DNA of 64,000 nt from Castor canadensis (GCF_047511655.1 NC_133395.1:147736318-147800317), one strand, 5' to 3'. Counted from the first letter of the stretch, positions 9,208-21,759 are shown. The notes: generated by a model not told the origin, from the sequence alone. Numbers and translations are program-made.

Positions 9208-9557
9208 CTGAGGCTCCCTTGTATGAGGGCAAGGAGGTTCTGCGTTCCCTCTTAGCAGTAAGGTGATAGTGCCCGTAGTTCTGGTCTTCCACTACCTCAG
9301 AGGCCCCAGTCCTGGAGAAGGTGAAGCCTGTTTTTTTGTGGCAACTCATGGTGGAGCAGGGAGCTGGAGAAGGAGACTTGGCAGGTCCTAGACTGGAGAT
9401 GCATATCATCCTTCGTGCTGAAGTGGACACACATTGCTGTGATGGCTGGTTCTGTGCCTCCTCTCCACAAGCCTGCAAGTACCACAGGGCAGAGGTGATG
9501 CCAGAATCATCTCTAACTCTAGGGCCAACAGAATCTGGCACATAGTAGGTAGTTGAT

Positions 9558-9742
9558 AATTTTTTTGGGGGATACTGGGAATTGAGCCCAGTGTGCTGGA
9601 CACGTACTGTATCACTTGAGATCTACCCCCAGCCCTCTGATTTGTGCTTTGTTTTTGAGACAGGGGATTGCTAACTTTGCCTGGACTGGCCTTGGTCCCT
9701 GAGTAGGTGGGGTTGCAAGCATGTGCCACTATGTCTTGCTAT
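9558..9742 (-). mobile_element. Dimeric SINE, diverged
   Basis: The plus strand shows the tRNA half ('gatactgggaattgagcccagtgtgctggacacgtactgtatcacttgag') followed by the 7SL half ('gagacaggggattgctaactttgcctggactggcc...ggttgcaagcatgtgccactatgtcttgc'). Confidence 0.8.
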
Positions 9743-9749
9743 ACTAGTT

Positions 9750-10215
9750 GATAATTTTAAAAACATTTTTATTGCGATATAATTCACATACCATTAAGTT
9801 TAACCATCTCAGTATACTCAGTGGTTTTCAGTGTATTCAGAGTTGCATACTTACTGTGTGCCACAGCCACAATTCCAGTTCAGAACATTTTTATCACTCC
9901 GTAAAGAAAACTTACTGCCTGCTGCAGTCATTTCTCATTGCCCCCACCCCTAGGCCTGGATAACCACTATCTACTTAATATCTGTATATATTTTGCCTTT
10001 TCTGGGCATTCGGTGTAAATGGAATCATATAGGGTATGACCTTTTATGTCTGGCTTCTTGCACTTTGCATGTGCTTTTCATAAATTCTTTTAGACAGGTC
10101 TTGCTGCCTCAGCTTCCTGAATACTGGGATTACAGATGGGTGCTACCACGTCTGGCTTAGCATATACTTCCTAAAGTATCCACATTGTAGCATGAGCTTG
10201 TACTTCATTCTTTTC
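9750..10215 (-). mobile_element. L1 3'-end fragment, split by a SINE
   Basis: 'tttttattgcgatataattcacataccattaagtttaaccatctcagtatactcagtgg' through 'gtaaatggaatcatatagggtatgaccttttatgtctggcttcttgcactttgcatg' matches the reversed 3' part of old L1 (L1M-type) copies. The match resumes after the SINE at about 10166 ('cattgtagcatgagcttgtacttcattc'). Confidence 0.75.
10080..10165 (-). mobile_element. B1-like SINE inserted in L1
   Basis: 'agacaggtcttgctgcctcagcttcctgaatactgggattacagatgggtgctaccacgtctggc' is a 5'-part 7SL-type SINE in reverse orientation. It interrupts the flanking L1, so it is younger than that L1. Confidence 0.7.
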
Positions 10216-10300
10216 TTTAAAAAAGTACACTTATTTACTTCTAGTTGTGGTAAAATATACAGAACATAAAATTTACCATCTTAATCATCTTTAATCTGTG
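10216..10300 (-). mobile_element. Second L1 3' UTR fragment
   Basis: 'ctagttgtggtaaaatatacagaacataaaatttaccatcttaatcat' matches the reversed L1M 3' UTR start and lies next to the preceding L1 piece. Confidence 0.6.
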
Positions 10301-12600
10301 GTGGCATGTGTCCTTCAGGTTGCTTCTTTTTGTTGTATGCCTGGCCTATGGAGACATTCGGGCTTATAGCCTTTGTTTTTAGGGCTTTTGGCAGCCCGCC
10401 TTGTTGAAGAGGTCCAGGTGGTGCTGCTATTTGGTGTTTTTATCCACTTACTCAGAGACTACATATATATATTGTGCAGCTTTGTTTTGGATGTAAAGGT
10501 AGTAGTGATGCATGTCTTCAGCGTGCTTACAGTTCCAGGAAGGGAAGACAGAGGGAGGTGAGTGCCAACAGGCAGTTTATGATAAAATGCAAGGTTGTAG
10601 AGGCTTTGATCAAGTTGGAGCATGGAGACATGAGTGGCTGGACGCAGTGCTGTGCCTGGAAGGATCACCTGGAGTTTTCTGGGCAGAGCAGACACAGAGA
10701 GCAGTTTCAGCAGTCTAGACCTGTGAGAACGGCCGTGGTCCTATTTAGTGTGGCTGATACTTGCATACATGGGGAAATGAGAGAAGGTGAGGCCAGGTTG
10801 GCAGGTCATGGATTGGTCCTGGCGACTTCTGGGAGAAGGAGCGACGTTGAAGAGGGGTTGAGACCTTGCCAGTAGAGAAATGGCGTGTTTCACCTAGAAG
10901 ACCCAGAGTGCCTAAAGACAGGGAAGAACTAAAGTGTGAGGTTGAGGAAGGAGGCTGGTTGGTTGCAGGTGGGGAAAGCCCCTTGTGGGAGGAGTGTATT
11001 CTAGCTGTAAGACCTTCAAGTAGGGAGCTCTGGCTGAGGCTGAAGAAAGGCTTGCCACAGTGGTCTGCTCCCCATTCCACCTGCAGCCTTCTGATGCAGT
11101 TGGGAGGGAAGGTGGGGAACTGCAGGAGATAGGGCAGCACCACTGGGAGCAAGATAGGGCTCTTGGGTGCAGACGTGGGATGCTGAGCAGAGCCAAGGAG
11201 TATTCTGTCTCTCAGGAGAGGGAGAGGGAGAGGGAATGGACTTTGGGGAGCCTGTGCACTGGCACTGTGCGCCTGGCACTGCTCTAGATGTTTGACTCTG
11301 GCTGTCAGCCCATCTGTGGAAGTGTTCCTTCTACCTTATATAGCTCCTGCAAAGAGAACGAGAGGCGAGCACTTGCTGCAGGTCACATAGCTAGTGAGTG
11401 CTGGCCTGCAACTTTACTCAGACTTTGGCTTTGCCCAGGCTGGCTTTCCTGTCTCACCCATACCTCCCTTGGGAAAAGTGCGGGTCTTGAGGGGCAGTTA
11501 GCATGGACAGAGTCAAGTTGTCACACATAGAGTGTCTATTGCCCTTTCCTGCTGGATTATTGGAGTTGTGTTTTTGTTAATTGGGTCTTTTATTTTCTTG
11601 TGCTGTATCATCAGGCTCCCGCTGCTTTGAAGTGGCTTTTGTTGGGTAGGTGGGAAGGACTTAGTTACTGTGGGCTGTGGGTGAACCTCTCTTGGCAGGA
11701 GAAAAGACAACTTCTGCCATGAAGAGAGAAGCTGACTTTCCCTCTTTCCGTATCTCTTGTTGTGATGATGCCTCTCTTGTCTTAGGGCCTTCAGGAAGAC
11801 TAAAATAATTTCCTTTGTCTCTAACCTACTTCCTGAGGATATTTATTTGGTGGCATGCACAGGTGCTACCTAAAGATAAAACTGACTTTTTTTCTTTTCA
11901 AAACTAGTGCTTGAAATTTGTTGGCATTGCCCTGCTTGGCCTGAGGAACCTGCCTTGCCTGGTCTTGTGGCTCTATCCTTTACCATAGATTTGTCTGGGT
12001 TGCTTAAAGCCCAGGGAGGGTCAGTATCTTGTCCTAGGTCATCTGCTGTTGTGACTGAGTTCAGCCTTCCCAGCTACACTGAAGTGTGACATTTAAGCAG
12101 TTTCTACTTGTCATTTCCAGGTGAGTTTCAGGACCTTTTGCCAGAACCCCAAAGACCCTTGTGTGTGTTCTTAGCATTCCCTGTTCTTTGAAATGATGGT
12201 CCAGGGAACATTTGGAGATGGTCTTCAGAATTTTAGACTTTGCAGAAAAAGCTTTCCATAAGAAGGGCTCCATTCCTTCTGTACTGCTGTCTGATGCCCA
12301 GAGACAAATAGACCACAGACAGGCTGGAAAGTGTTGGCCAGTGTAGACCTTGCTCACCATTAGCTCCTGGCACTGAGGGGAGAGGGCTGGCAGACTGGCT
12401 ACAAGGAGGCAGGGGCTTGGTCAGGACTTTCTATGCCAGTAAGAATGTTGTATAACTGTGTGGCCTAGCAGGATAGTCGTGGGCCTTGCTTGGCCATTTG
12501 AACACTTGCATTGTGGCCAGTACAGCCAAGGCACTGGAATGTAAATCTTACCTATTCTTAACAAATTTAAATTAGAGACTTATGTGTCTAACATTTAGCT
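10301..12600. other. Unassigned stretch with faint old repeats
   Basis: At 10500-10860 purine-rich sequence resembles the same unnamed old repeat class seen at 30790. A MIR-like core may be present at 11300-11410 ('caggtcacatagctagtgag'). A GGGAGA-rich run lies at 11214-11236. Frames of 130-135 codons on both strands at 10474-11152 have no domain and mirror each other. Confidence 0.35.
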
Positions 12601-12850
12601 TCGTTATTTGATAATGCAGACTTGGAGGGACTGAGGACTGGTCTGGGTTTTGCATTCCCACTGTAGAACCAGGTTTGCATTATCTCTATTTGTGGCTTGG
12701 TTACAAGGGTTGTCATATTCTTGTGTGGTGTGGGGCTCCCAGCCTCCCCCAGGGAGTGAGACCTGTTCTCCTTCTGGTAGCCACTGCAGCACCTCAGACC
12801 CCACCTCTATGAGGCCCACCTACCCTCTCGCCTTCCAAGTTATGGTGTCT
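12601..12850. other. Unassigned intronic sequence
   Basis: Nothing recognisable; overlapping short frames on both strands have no domains. Confidence 0.35.
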
Positions 12851-13445
12851 CCCTGCTACCCAGGCCTAGCCTTGGAATGATTCTCTGCCTGTCTTTCTCC
12901 TTGGGTTTGCCAGGCCTGTCCGTCCTGCTGACTCCTGACCTGGGCAATCCCCAGACCTCTGTTGCTTCCTTGAAACAGGCTTCCCTTTGCTTCTGCCTTA
13001 GCTCTTCCTAGATGAGTGCAATATCCCCACAATCTCCCTCTACTCTGTAGCTGAGAATTATTCCTAAATATAACTATTTTACTGCCCTCCATTGGCATAT
13101 GGGCAGAGCCCTGCATTATGACCAATGGGACCCTTACTGATGTCTCCGTCTCTCTGTCTCTCTGTCAAGATCCCAAATTTCATGAACTATTTGCAGGTCT
13201 TTGCACAGGTAAGGTGGTGCTCCAGGCTGTGCATTCTGGCTTCAGGCGCTTTTCTGGGAAGTCTCGTCTGCCCCTCCAGCTGGTTAGATGACCTTCATTT
13301 GATGTACCCATAATGTCTTCTTTCCTTCATTTGTATATCAATCAGTTTGTATTTACTGGATTATATTCTCCACTGGGCATGGGCCTATTATCATTCAACT
13401 GTATCTCTAAGAGCCCAGAGCAGGGCTTGGCACAGAGTGAATATG
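12851..13445 (+). repeat. LINE-2 relic (tentative)
   Basis: L2-like blocks occur in order: 'tttgcaggtctttgcacaggtaaggtggtgctccaggctgtgcattctggcttcagg' and, at the end, 'gtatctctaagagcccagagcagggcttggcacagagtgaatatgtg'. Heavily decayed. Confidence 0.5.
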
Positions 13446-13467
13446 TGATGTATGCATATGTGCGTGC

Positions 13468-13522
13468 AGGAAGGAAGGAGGGAGGGAGGGAAAGAAGGAA
13501 GGAAAGAAGAAAGAAAGGAGTC
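13468..13522 (+). repeat. GGAA/GGGA-type purine microsatellite
   Basis: About 55 bp of GGAAGGAGGGAGGGAAAGAA-type repeats, imperfect. Confidence 0.9.
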
Positions 13523-14934
13523 ATTTCCCACTGCCTGCATCAATTACCCATCCTCTTATGGTGCTTTACACCAGTGACCAGAGTTCAGCAGTAGAAGAAG
13601 CCTGCCTTGAGGTTAGACAAGTTAATCTTTCAATGGAAATTCAATCCTCACATTTCATTTTCAGGCCACTTTGCGTAGCAAAGTAGTTTAACTCGTAGCA
13701 GATTTCTCCTATGCTGATGGTTAATTTCATGGCCCACAGAGGGTCAGCACTCTAATGCAGGGAACACAGCAACCTCACCGCACACGGTGAGGGCCGTGGC
13801 CTGTTGTTTTAGAGAAGCAGTGTTCAAACACCCTCCAACAGACAGATTTTGAGTTAACAGGGGTGACCCTTTCAAGAACATTTTTAAAAGCTGTAACATA
13901 GATCCCTCCCAGATCGTATATTTTCCCTTCTCCGTTCAGTTCAAAGGGACTGAGTTGTCTTTTAGGTTTTTGCCGGCAATCTTCAGCTTGACCCTGGTTG
14001 TTGAAATCTGTGGGAGGAAATTTGAACAAACTTGTACTTTGGTAATTCTTCTGCCTCTGTGAACCTTTAACCTTAAGATTTCTTTCCAACCGGGGCAGTA
14101 TTGTTACCCGGTGTCCCGCTGGGGTTTTCAAAGGGCATTGTCTAGTGCGTCTGTTTTCACTTTGCTACTGGCATTCTTTTGAGGAAGGGTATTAATTCAG
14201 ACCTGATTCTGAGACAGGAGAAGGACTTTTAAACTTGCCTCAAGCCCGGGGATGGGGAAATGAGCATAATGCAAGCCTGTGGCCCATGCCACAGGGATTG
14301 TTCTGCAAGTAGCCTGCAAAGGTCCTGGGAAGGGAGGCCCCAAGGCTATTGGGGTTACAGCTGACCAGGGGAGATCCCAGCTCTGCTATGTCTTGCTGGA
14401 AAACTTGACCATAGAGGTCACTGGCTCTGATTGTCCAGCTTTGGGTCCAGAGTCCTCTTGAATGTAAAATTCCTGGAGCCCAGGTTGCTAGGACTCTGGG
14501 AAGTCAGAGGTGAACTCGGGGTTCCTCAGACCTTTACAAATGCTCACCTGAGAAGGCTTCTTGAGGTTGTGACCCTGCAACTTTTTGCTCACCTCTGTCA
14601 GCTGGACACTCACTCTTTACTCCTCGTGTGTCTTTTCATGATGTCGACGTGAACATGATACTGCTATCCTAGGCTTTCTGGGATTTGGGGGCTGGTATCA
14701 TGGATGTGCAGTGTTTGAGGCTGGACCCCCAGAGGGGAGGCCTGCGGTGGTTTCCAGGAAACTACTTGCTTGTTCCGTGTCATACCCATTACAAAAAGTT
14801 GGGGACTGTTGGAGCACCTGGCTTGGTTCATTAACTTCATTTATTTCTTTATTTCTTCTTAACGTCTTAAAGATTTGGCTAGGGGACATTATCCCTTAAG
14901 CTTGGATTATATAGAAGGAAAAATGGTTATCACA
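13523..14934. other. Non-repetitive stretch, candidate conserved DNA at 13740-14170
   Basis: No gene or repeat found. The 13740-14170 part keeps several CpGs in an otherwise CpG-poor intron and has a short perfect inverted repeat, CACCG-CACA-CGGTG, at 13776-13789. The 118-codon antisense frame at 13775-14131 has no recognisable domain. Confidence 0.4.
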
Positions 14935-15250
14935 TTAGTTCATTCATCAAACCTTGAACAACTGATTGCATACCAGGGGCTGGTTTCCAGTGATCAGTGA
15001 GGCAAAAGTGGTTCCTCCTTTCATGTAGCTCAAGGTCTGGTGGAGAGGCAGCATAAAGAAGTAAACAAACATGCAATTGTAAACTGATAGGTGCTACAGA
15101 GGACAATGCAGGATGGCCAGAAAGGGACTAACGAATGTGGGGCATCTGCTTGTGTTTGTAGGCCAGGGAGAGCCTTTCTGCGGTAGTGGAATTGAGGGCA
15201 AAATCTGAAGGAGGAACAGAGTGGGTGCTGCAGGACAAACGGCAGCTTGG
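14935..15250. repeat. Old mammalian interspersed repeat, family not named
   Basis: It starts with 'ttcattcatcaaaccttgaacaactg' and continues 'gtggttcctcctttcatgtagctcaaggtctggtggagaggcagcataaagaagtaaacaaac...gataggtgctacagagg'. I recognise this as a common mammalian repeat type, but cannot assign the family with certainty. Confidence 0.45.
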
Positions 15251-17815
15251 GGCTGGTCATCAAGTAGGAGGATGTCAGAGCAAACCTCCACAGAAGAGAC
15301 CTGATGCTGGGCAGTCACAGGTGTCTTTGGACAAATAGGTTCAATTGGATCCTTTCCTAGTTTCTCTAGAGGCTAAGCAGTGCATGTCTTGTTTTGATAG
15401 GACAAAGGGAAGACAAAGCAGCCCTCTAGGTGTTTGATTTCAACAGGCCTTTCTGACTGGCCTTCATATGTCCTTAGTCCTGTTTCTGGCCCTGTAAACT
15501 CATTTTCTTCCCAGGGTACAGCACGATGGGTTGAAGTAGACATAGGGTTGGCAGGCAACCTTGGCGTAAAGTGAATTAGACATTTTTCACTTCTCTGTGA
15601 TTGTGTTTGGCCATATAACATTGGCACACTGCTGCCTGTGGTTTACAGACCGTGTGGAGGGTGAGGAAACAAACCGGACGTGAGTGATGCTAGGGAGGTG
15701 TCTAGTCACAGGGCTGGTGAGCTGGTGGAACAAGCTGGCCCTCGCCCCTCCTGACTCCTGGCCTTGTGACACTCCCCTTTGTCTCTTGGGTGGAAGTGAT
15801 GCATGGGGTGCAGGTGGAGGGTGAACTTTGCCTTTTCTTTCTCCCACAGAAATGGGCTTGGCATTGTCTGGCCAGTCCTGATGGTACCTCTGAGGGTGAG
15901 AGAGTAAGTGAAGACATTCAGATTGTTTGTTCTTCCGAGCCAGAACTGGAAACTCATTTCAGGGAGGTTCTGCTGAGCAGGCATGGCCTAGCTTCAGGAA
16001 CAGCTGCTTATATACTTCAAGGGTCTCTAGAGACGCCAGTTTCATCTTCTGGGGACAGAGGAGAAAATGTTGGTAAAACTCCCCCCTCCCTCTGCCCCAG
16101 GCTAGGAGCTCTTCAGATTGGAGAGGAGGAATATGCACTAAGTTCCAGGGGATTTGTTTGAGCTTTAGCTACCTGGGAATCTCTGCCCTTTGTCCCTCTA
16201 GAATCAAATGGGACCACTTTTCCTGGCAAAGATTTCCTGGATTATAAGAGGTACTACTTATGTAGGTTCATCAGTCATTTCTAAAAGTTTTGAAAAGTAC
16301 ATAATAAGTTTCCATGGCAACCAGCAAAGTTTCTTTTCTAGGAATGAATATTTTCTAGGAAAGATAAGAGTTGGTTATGTTTGGTCTGATTCTTCAGCTG
16401 AATCTGTACTTTTTCTCTTATCTTGAAATCTGTCTCAGAAGACAGTCTGGGGACACTCTAGCAAGCACTCTGGTAACAGATGTGTGTCATCCTCATTCTG
16501 GCATCCTCAGGCAGAGAGGCCCAGCTGTACCATTGCAAGCTGTCCGCTGTGGTGGGTGGGACTCTCTCCCTGCCGATCCAGAGCTCTTTGGTGCACAAGA
16601 GGGCAGTGTTTGCTTACAGTCTTAGATGGGGGTGATCCATATGTAGGTTCACAGGTCAGCATAGTTAAAATGACCTCGGACTTTTTGAAGACAAAATAAA
16701 CTGTAAGGCATAGCCATGGTGACTTCTCATATATGCCTATAAGTGCCTGACCCCACCAAAAAATTGCTGTTCACTATCTTTTTTTCCTAAAAAGAAAATA
16801 TTGTTTCTTTCAATGTTTATTTTTAATTTTTTTAATCAATGAAAATATGGTTTGTAGGCTTGTACCTACAATGGCAGAGGTTACAAAGCACTATATAAGC
16901 AAAACAACTGCTTTCTAATTAAAAACCAGATGGAAAGGTTTCTGTTTGAAGCAAGAGGTCAAATGGATTTTCTCCCCCTTTCACATCAGTGTAAAGATTA
17001 TCTGACTTAACTTTTAAAGCATTTGAAGATGTGGATTTCAGTCACTCCGCCCTCTACACTCAGTTTTCTTTTTCATGGGGATCTTCCTGCCTCTCAGAGG
17101 CACAGTGTTGATGTAAAATAGGTCATGCCTGCTTTTGTATAAGGATTTCCCATTTTCAGTTCTTCCATGGTGTTTTTCTGTGGAGACTTTGAGGCCAGAA
17201 AGACACATACTGGAATGCAGCTTTTCCCACACCAGAATCCAGCCTCTTCAGGACTGTGATCTCACCCCTAACCCCGACCTGCTGAGAGAATGTAACTGAA
17301 AAAGCAGTGTGGCAAGGCACCGCATGATGAGGACGTGCTGGGGTGGAGGGGCAGTTTAGTGAAATAGGGAACCTGTGTGTGGGAGTAGCTGGGGCTTAGC
17401 TGGTGCCTTTTGGTGGGAATACCACGTGTCTTTTCCAAGCCTGCTTGTACACCCCAGATGCAGGTGATGATCTTGCTTGGGGTGCCTGCATTGAGAGGGT
17501 GTCCATAAAGCTGCAGGCATAGAGCAGGGGGTAGGTAGTATGCCCCTGACTAGTGATGAGCACATGGGGTGGTGGGGCTCTGTTGGACTCCGGGGTGGAG
17601 ACACAGACATTGATCATTGGCTGGAGACAAACCAGTTCTTTCCAGATTGCTTGTTTACTTGATTCATCGTTGCTTGGCCCCTCTGAGCATTGCAGCAAAG
17701 CACAGGGAAAGCTGGATGGGAGGTGCTGGCTGCCGCCTCGCTCCTCTGATAGCCATCGAGGAGAGGAGCAGTGCCATGCAGAGCCCCATATGGAATCAGA
17801 TGTCTTCTTCTAATC
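15251..17815. other. Long stretch without recognisable gene or repeat
   Basis: Unique-looking sequence. AT-rich at 16750-16930. The 131-codon frame at 15766-16161 has no domain and no coding-like composition that I can see. Confidence 0.4.
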
Positions 17816-18720
17816 TTCTGTAATCACAACATAAATCTTCCAAAGGGAGCATGTCTATATGATGGATGCCACATAAATTGTGGAATAGTTTAATGGGTAG
17901 GACATCCCCACAGTCTTTTGATTGACCTGTGGCATTTAATACAAAATCTGACTTTGACAGCACCAAGCAAGGAGAGCCAGGGGTGTGGCTTTCCCATTTG
18001 TTTCCTCCTAGAACCCGTGTCCTGGCTCTTACTAGATGGGTCTGGATATAGGAGAGGAAGGTGTTTGAACTGCAGGCTTTCAGAAGAGGCTCATGCCACA
18101 TTTTTCCAGAAACAGAATTTCTGAAAAATGCCGGGACCCTCAATTTCCAAAGGAGCCTCGTTTGTAAGGGAATGAAAAGTTGTTTGTGTGTGGATTCTGG
18201 GTTGTTTTCCATCTTCAATCCCTGCAGCAGGGCTGGCAAGTGGGGAACTAGGCAGATGTTCTGTGTAGTAATTTTCAGTCAGGCTCTTGAATGGCTTGTG
18301 TGCGCTGGGTCACCGTCAGCTCATAATGGAGCAAAATTGAGTGAGAATTCCTGCAATGAGCGACGTGAACGGCACACCGGATAGATATGATGGTAGAGAT
18401 AGAGTGCATTCTGTGAGAAAATATTTCCAGTGCTATCTGTAAAATTCAGATTGAATAACCATTCTGAAGTGCTCCTTTTTTAAAAGAGTTCTCTTCCACA
18501 AGCATTGCAGGCTGAGTAAATACCAATAATTTTTATTTCCTTTCTCCTTATCGGTCCCCTACTGCAATGCTCCTGCATAGCCTATCTGTACTTTTCAAGT
18601 GAACATCAAATGATTAGTGTCAGCTTCCAGCTTGAATTATGATCTGCATTTCAAAACACACACTGTGTCTTTGCTTTTGCATTTGGAGGTAATTATCAAT
18701 ATTTACCAATACTGGGGAAG
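17816..18720. other. Non-repetitive AT-rich stretch, candidate conserved non-coding DNA
   Basis: No repeat signature. The segment has blocks such as 'ttccagaaacagaatttctg' (with the inverted CAGAAA/TTTCTG arms) at about 18103-18122, and TAAT-rich sequence at 18420-18680. The 147-codon antisense frame at 17796-18239 has no recognisable domain. Confidence 0.35.
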
Positions 18721-20510
18721 AGTTGAAAATGGAGGAAGTACTGCTGAGAGTGGTGTCCCCAAATGAAGGTAGCAGGTAGGATATGTGTGTGTCCATGTGC
18801 ATACTATGGCAGAGTGCCTTGGAGGGCCTGACCTGCCATGGGCACACCTGTCTCCCTGGCTCCAACCTTATCTGCAGGCTCTCACAACTAGATGAGAAAA
18901 CTGTGGGGACCCTATGTTACAAGAGATCTTTTGGGATTGAACACTGTGAAGCTAAACCTGCTGCTTCCTAATGAGAATCCTTGCTCTGGCTGCTGCTTGC
19001 AGGTGCCCTCCCCTCTGTCTTTTGGTACTGCCTAGCTCTCTGGCTACCATGGCTGGGACAGGGAGCAGTGAAACAAGGGCTGTTTTAAGGCCTTTGTGCC
19101 TGAAAGGCAGAAAGAGTAGAATGTGCTGTATCTCACACTTAGTGTGGTGTGTGTCTGGGCTGCATCCCTCCATCTCAGTGGGGATTCAGATGCTGCCTGC
19201 AGAACTTTCCAGAGAGCTAAGAGGCTGTAGTGCAGTGGACCTGTGCTCTGATGGCAGGAGGATTTTAAATGCAGCTTTGGCTGTTTGACAAGACATTGTA
19301 TGTCTGTGTACAGGTTGCTTTTCTGAACCTCACTTTCTTCAACGTTTTGAAAGAGAGGTTCTGGAATAATCCCCACCTCTGGAGTTAGCAGCTATAACTG
19401 GGACACATTCACATTTGTTGGATGCTAGCAAATGGAAGCAGCCTCTTTGCCACTGACCCCTCTGGCCTGGGTACTGCAGGGTTTGTCACTGGGGAGTGCT
19501 CACCTCTGAGGTCTGTGAGGGCAGTCAATGTCCTTTTCCCTCTCAGCATTGGAGGCAGCAGGAAAGAGCATGAAAATTATGCAGGAGCTATGTTTCAAAG
19601 AAGGAAATGAAATTCTTGAATTTTTTTTATAGCAAAGAAGAGGAGGGAAAAAAATAGATTCATTGTTTTACTTGGCTGCTCAACAGGATGCAGGACAAAG
19701 CTGGCCTCTCTCCTGTCTAATGTCATCATCACATTCTTTCTTTTTCTTCCTTTTCTTCTCCTCCCCCTCCTCTCTTCTTCTCCTCGCACACCTCCCCCCT
19801 TGGAGAACTGTCTGTTCTCCAAGTTAACTGCAGATTGCAGACCTGGGCTTCAGGTTCGTGCTCTGGAGATAGTCTAACACTAGGCATTCATTGCTTCTTT
19901 CAAGGTGTTTGGTATCTTCCCCGCATTCCTGTTGCTTTTCATGGTGGTACCAGGTGCTGACCTGTGCTAGTTCTGGCTTGTGTGGAGCCACAGGGAGTAG
20001 TTCTAATGGAGCAGTGGGTGGTGTGTGTAAGGTTTGAGGAGGCTGGACATGAATGGGACAGTGTGGACCACCTTCTGGGGGAACCTGGCCTGGGGTCCTG
20101 GGTCACATGGAGGCTAGCGGATGCTGGGAGGTCTTTGGGAAGGCTGATAAAATTCCACATCATCTCGTCATTTTTGAGTCCTAGGTGCATGCACTCTGCC
20201 ATGCCAACACAGGTGGGTGGGCTTTGGAAAGCCCACGTGAAAGTGCGGGTCCTGCTTCTGGGGGCTCCAGCTGCTGGGAACAGCTTGCCAGTCTTCTCTT
20301 CCAGAAGGGAAGAAACTGAGTTTAGTCGTGAGGCCCAGCCTGGATCTGCATCATCCGTTTTTGGCTGAGGCTTGTGCACCTGTAAGGCTTAGTTAGAATA
20401 GTTGAAAGAGCTGGTTGGTGTTCCGGGCCTGAGCCCCATCCCTGTGGTGCTCATGTGAGGATGTGCTGCACCCAGCCTCAGTTTTCTCATCTGAAAAATG
20501 GGGAGATGGA
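18721..20510. other. Unassigned intronic sequence
   Basis: No gene. A CT-rich low-complexity run lies at 19737-19797. Complementary frames of 134 and 146 codons at 19939-20379 face each other on both strands and have no domain, so they are probably chance. Confidence 0.4.
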
Positions 20511-20612
20511 CTGGAGGTGTGGCTCAACCAGCAGAGTGCCTGCTTTGCAAGTACGAGGCCCTGAGCTCAAACCCCAGTACTGCAAAGCAAAAATAAAAAC
20601 AAAACAAAATGG
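20511..20612 (+). mobile_element. ID-like tRNA-derived SINE
   Basis: 'gactggaggtgtggctcaaccagcagagtgcctgctttgcaagtacgaggccctgagctcaaaccccagtactgc' is the right-half SINE consensus standing alone, with an A/C-rich tail. Confidence 0.87.
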
Positions 20613-21294
20613 GTAGGAGGGTGGGGGAATAATAACCTTTCAAATTATTTTTTTGTGTGTGAGACCAATAGGATAAGCTATGTATAGTTCTTACTTAAGT
20701 GTGTGGAACCTATAAAGTACTCAGTAAACGGTGTTCGATATTGTGACCATAATTGATCATAATTTAGTTTTTAAATCCTTATCAGACTATTCAAAGTAAT
20801 TTGTCGGAAATCTTGCTTTCCTTGTTTTGGATTGGGAAGGCATGCTAGATGAATTGTGTCTGATACCATACATAATATGGAATTTTCACTTCTGCTTTTA
20901 AATTGGTGATACGCTAGTTGGGAAGAAACTAAGCACACTTGAAGTCCTCGAGTGTGAATGCTTAATTGTGTTGATCTGGCCCTAAAGTTGTGATTCGAGT
21001 TGCGAAGAGAAAGGCCATGAAGGGGGAAAGAAAATGCAACTAACAAGACACAGTCAGAGAGAAATGTAGATAGTGTGCTAGAAAGCAACGAGTGTTTTGT
21101 CTACAGGAGAGGTCAGTCTGCAGGAAGTCTTGCTTTCTGTTGTGCTTGGAAGCTGGTAGGTGCTGATCACTGCTGAATGCAGATGTACCTGAAGTATGTG
21201 GTGAAAGGAACTTAGCTTTTTTGAAACAATTTATGCATAGTATTAAAGCAAAGAAAAAGAAACCAGCCACCAAACAGCGCTAAACACAGTATGA
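20613..21294. other. Unassigned intronic sequence
   Basis: Nothing recognisable as gene or repeat. Confidence 0.4.
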
Positions 21295-21478
21295 GTGATA
21301 AAGCATGGGACGTACCTGGAGTTGAAGAACCTGGGTTTGAATCCTGGCTCTGGCATTTGTTGGCTGGGTGATCTGGGGAGGGAACTTAATTTCCTTAGGT
21401 TTCAACTTCTTAGTTTGCAAAATCAGAAAGAACAGTTTTGAAGATTAGAAAAAATATAATCTGGTACATGATGAACTT
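21295..21478 (+). repeat. MIR relic
   Basis: 'gaagaacctgggtttgaatcctggctctggcatttgttggctgggtgatctggggagggaacttaatttccttaggtttcaacttcttagtttgcaaaat' follows the forward MIR consensus from the tRNA-like head into the core. Confidence 0.8.
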
Positions 21479-21738
21479 TTGATACATATAATTACAGGTA
21501 CTACCACTAACTTTTCTGATAATAAAGGCATCTGTGACTACATTGCCAGCTGTAAACATGGGCTTCCCTGAAATGAATATACTAGATCCTTGACTCAGTC
21601 TTTGGAGGGGCTTAGAAATAAATTCATGTGACCAAATTTTGGAAATCTCTCTTTTGTTGATTTGTTATTTTAAACCAGGACCAAAAAGTCCTTAACAGAT
21701 TAATATTTAAGAGCCTGAGCTAGTCCCATGTGTAGGCT

Positions 21739-21759
21739 GGGGGTGGGGGTGGGGTGGGG
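21739..21759 (+). other. Predicted G-quadruplex motif
   Basis: Four G-tracts, G5-T-G5-T-G4-T-G4, are separated by single-base loops. This pattern is expected to form a stable parallel quadruplex in the non-template strand and in the EEFSEC pre-mRNA. Functional relevance is unknown. Confidence 0.75.

Noticed and set aside
20511..20612. tRNA gene suggested by box A and box B motifs
   Set aside because: The sequence is the tRNA-derived SINE consensus found many times here, with an A-rich tail; no cloverleaf-competent tRNA was seen.
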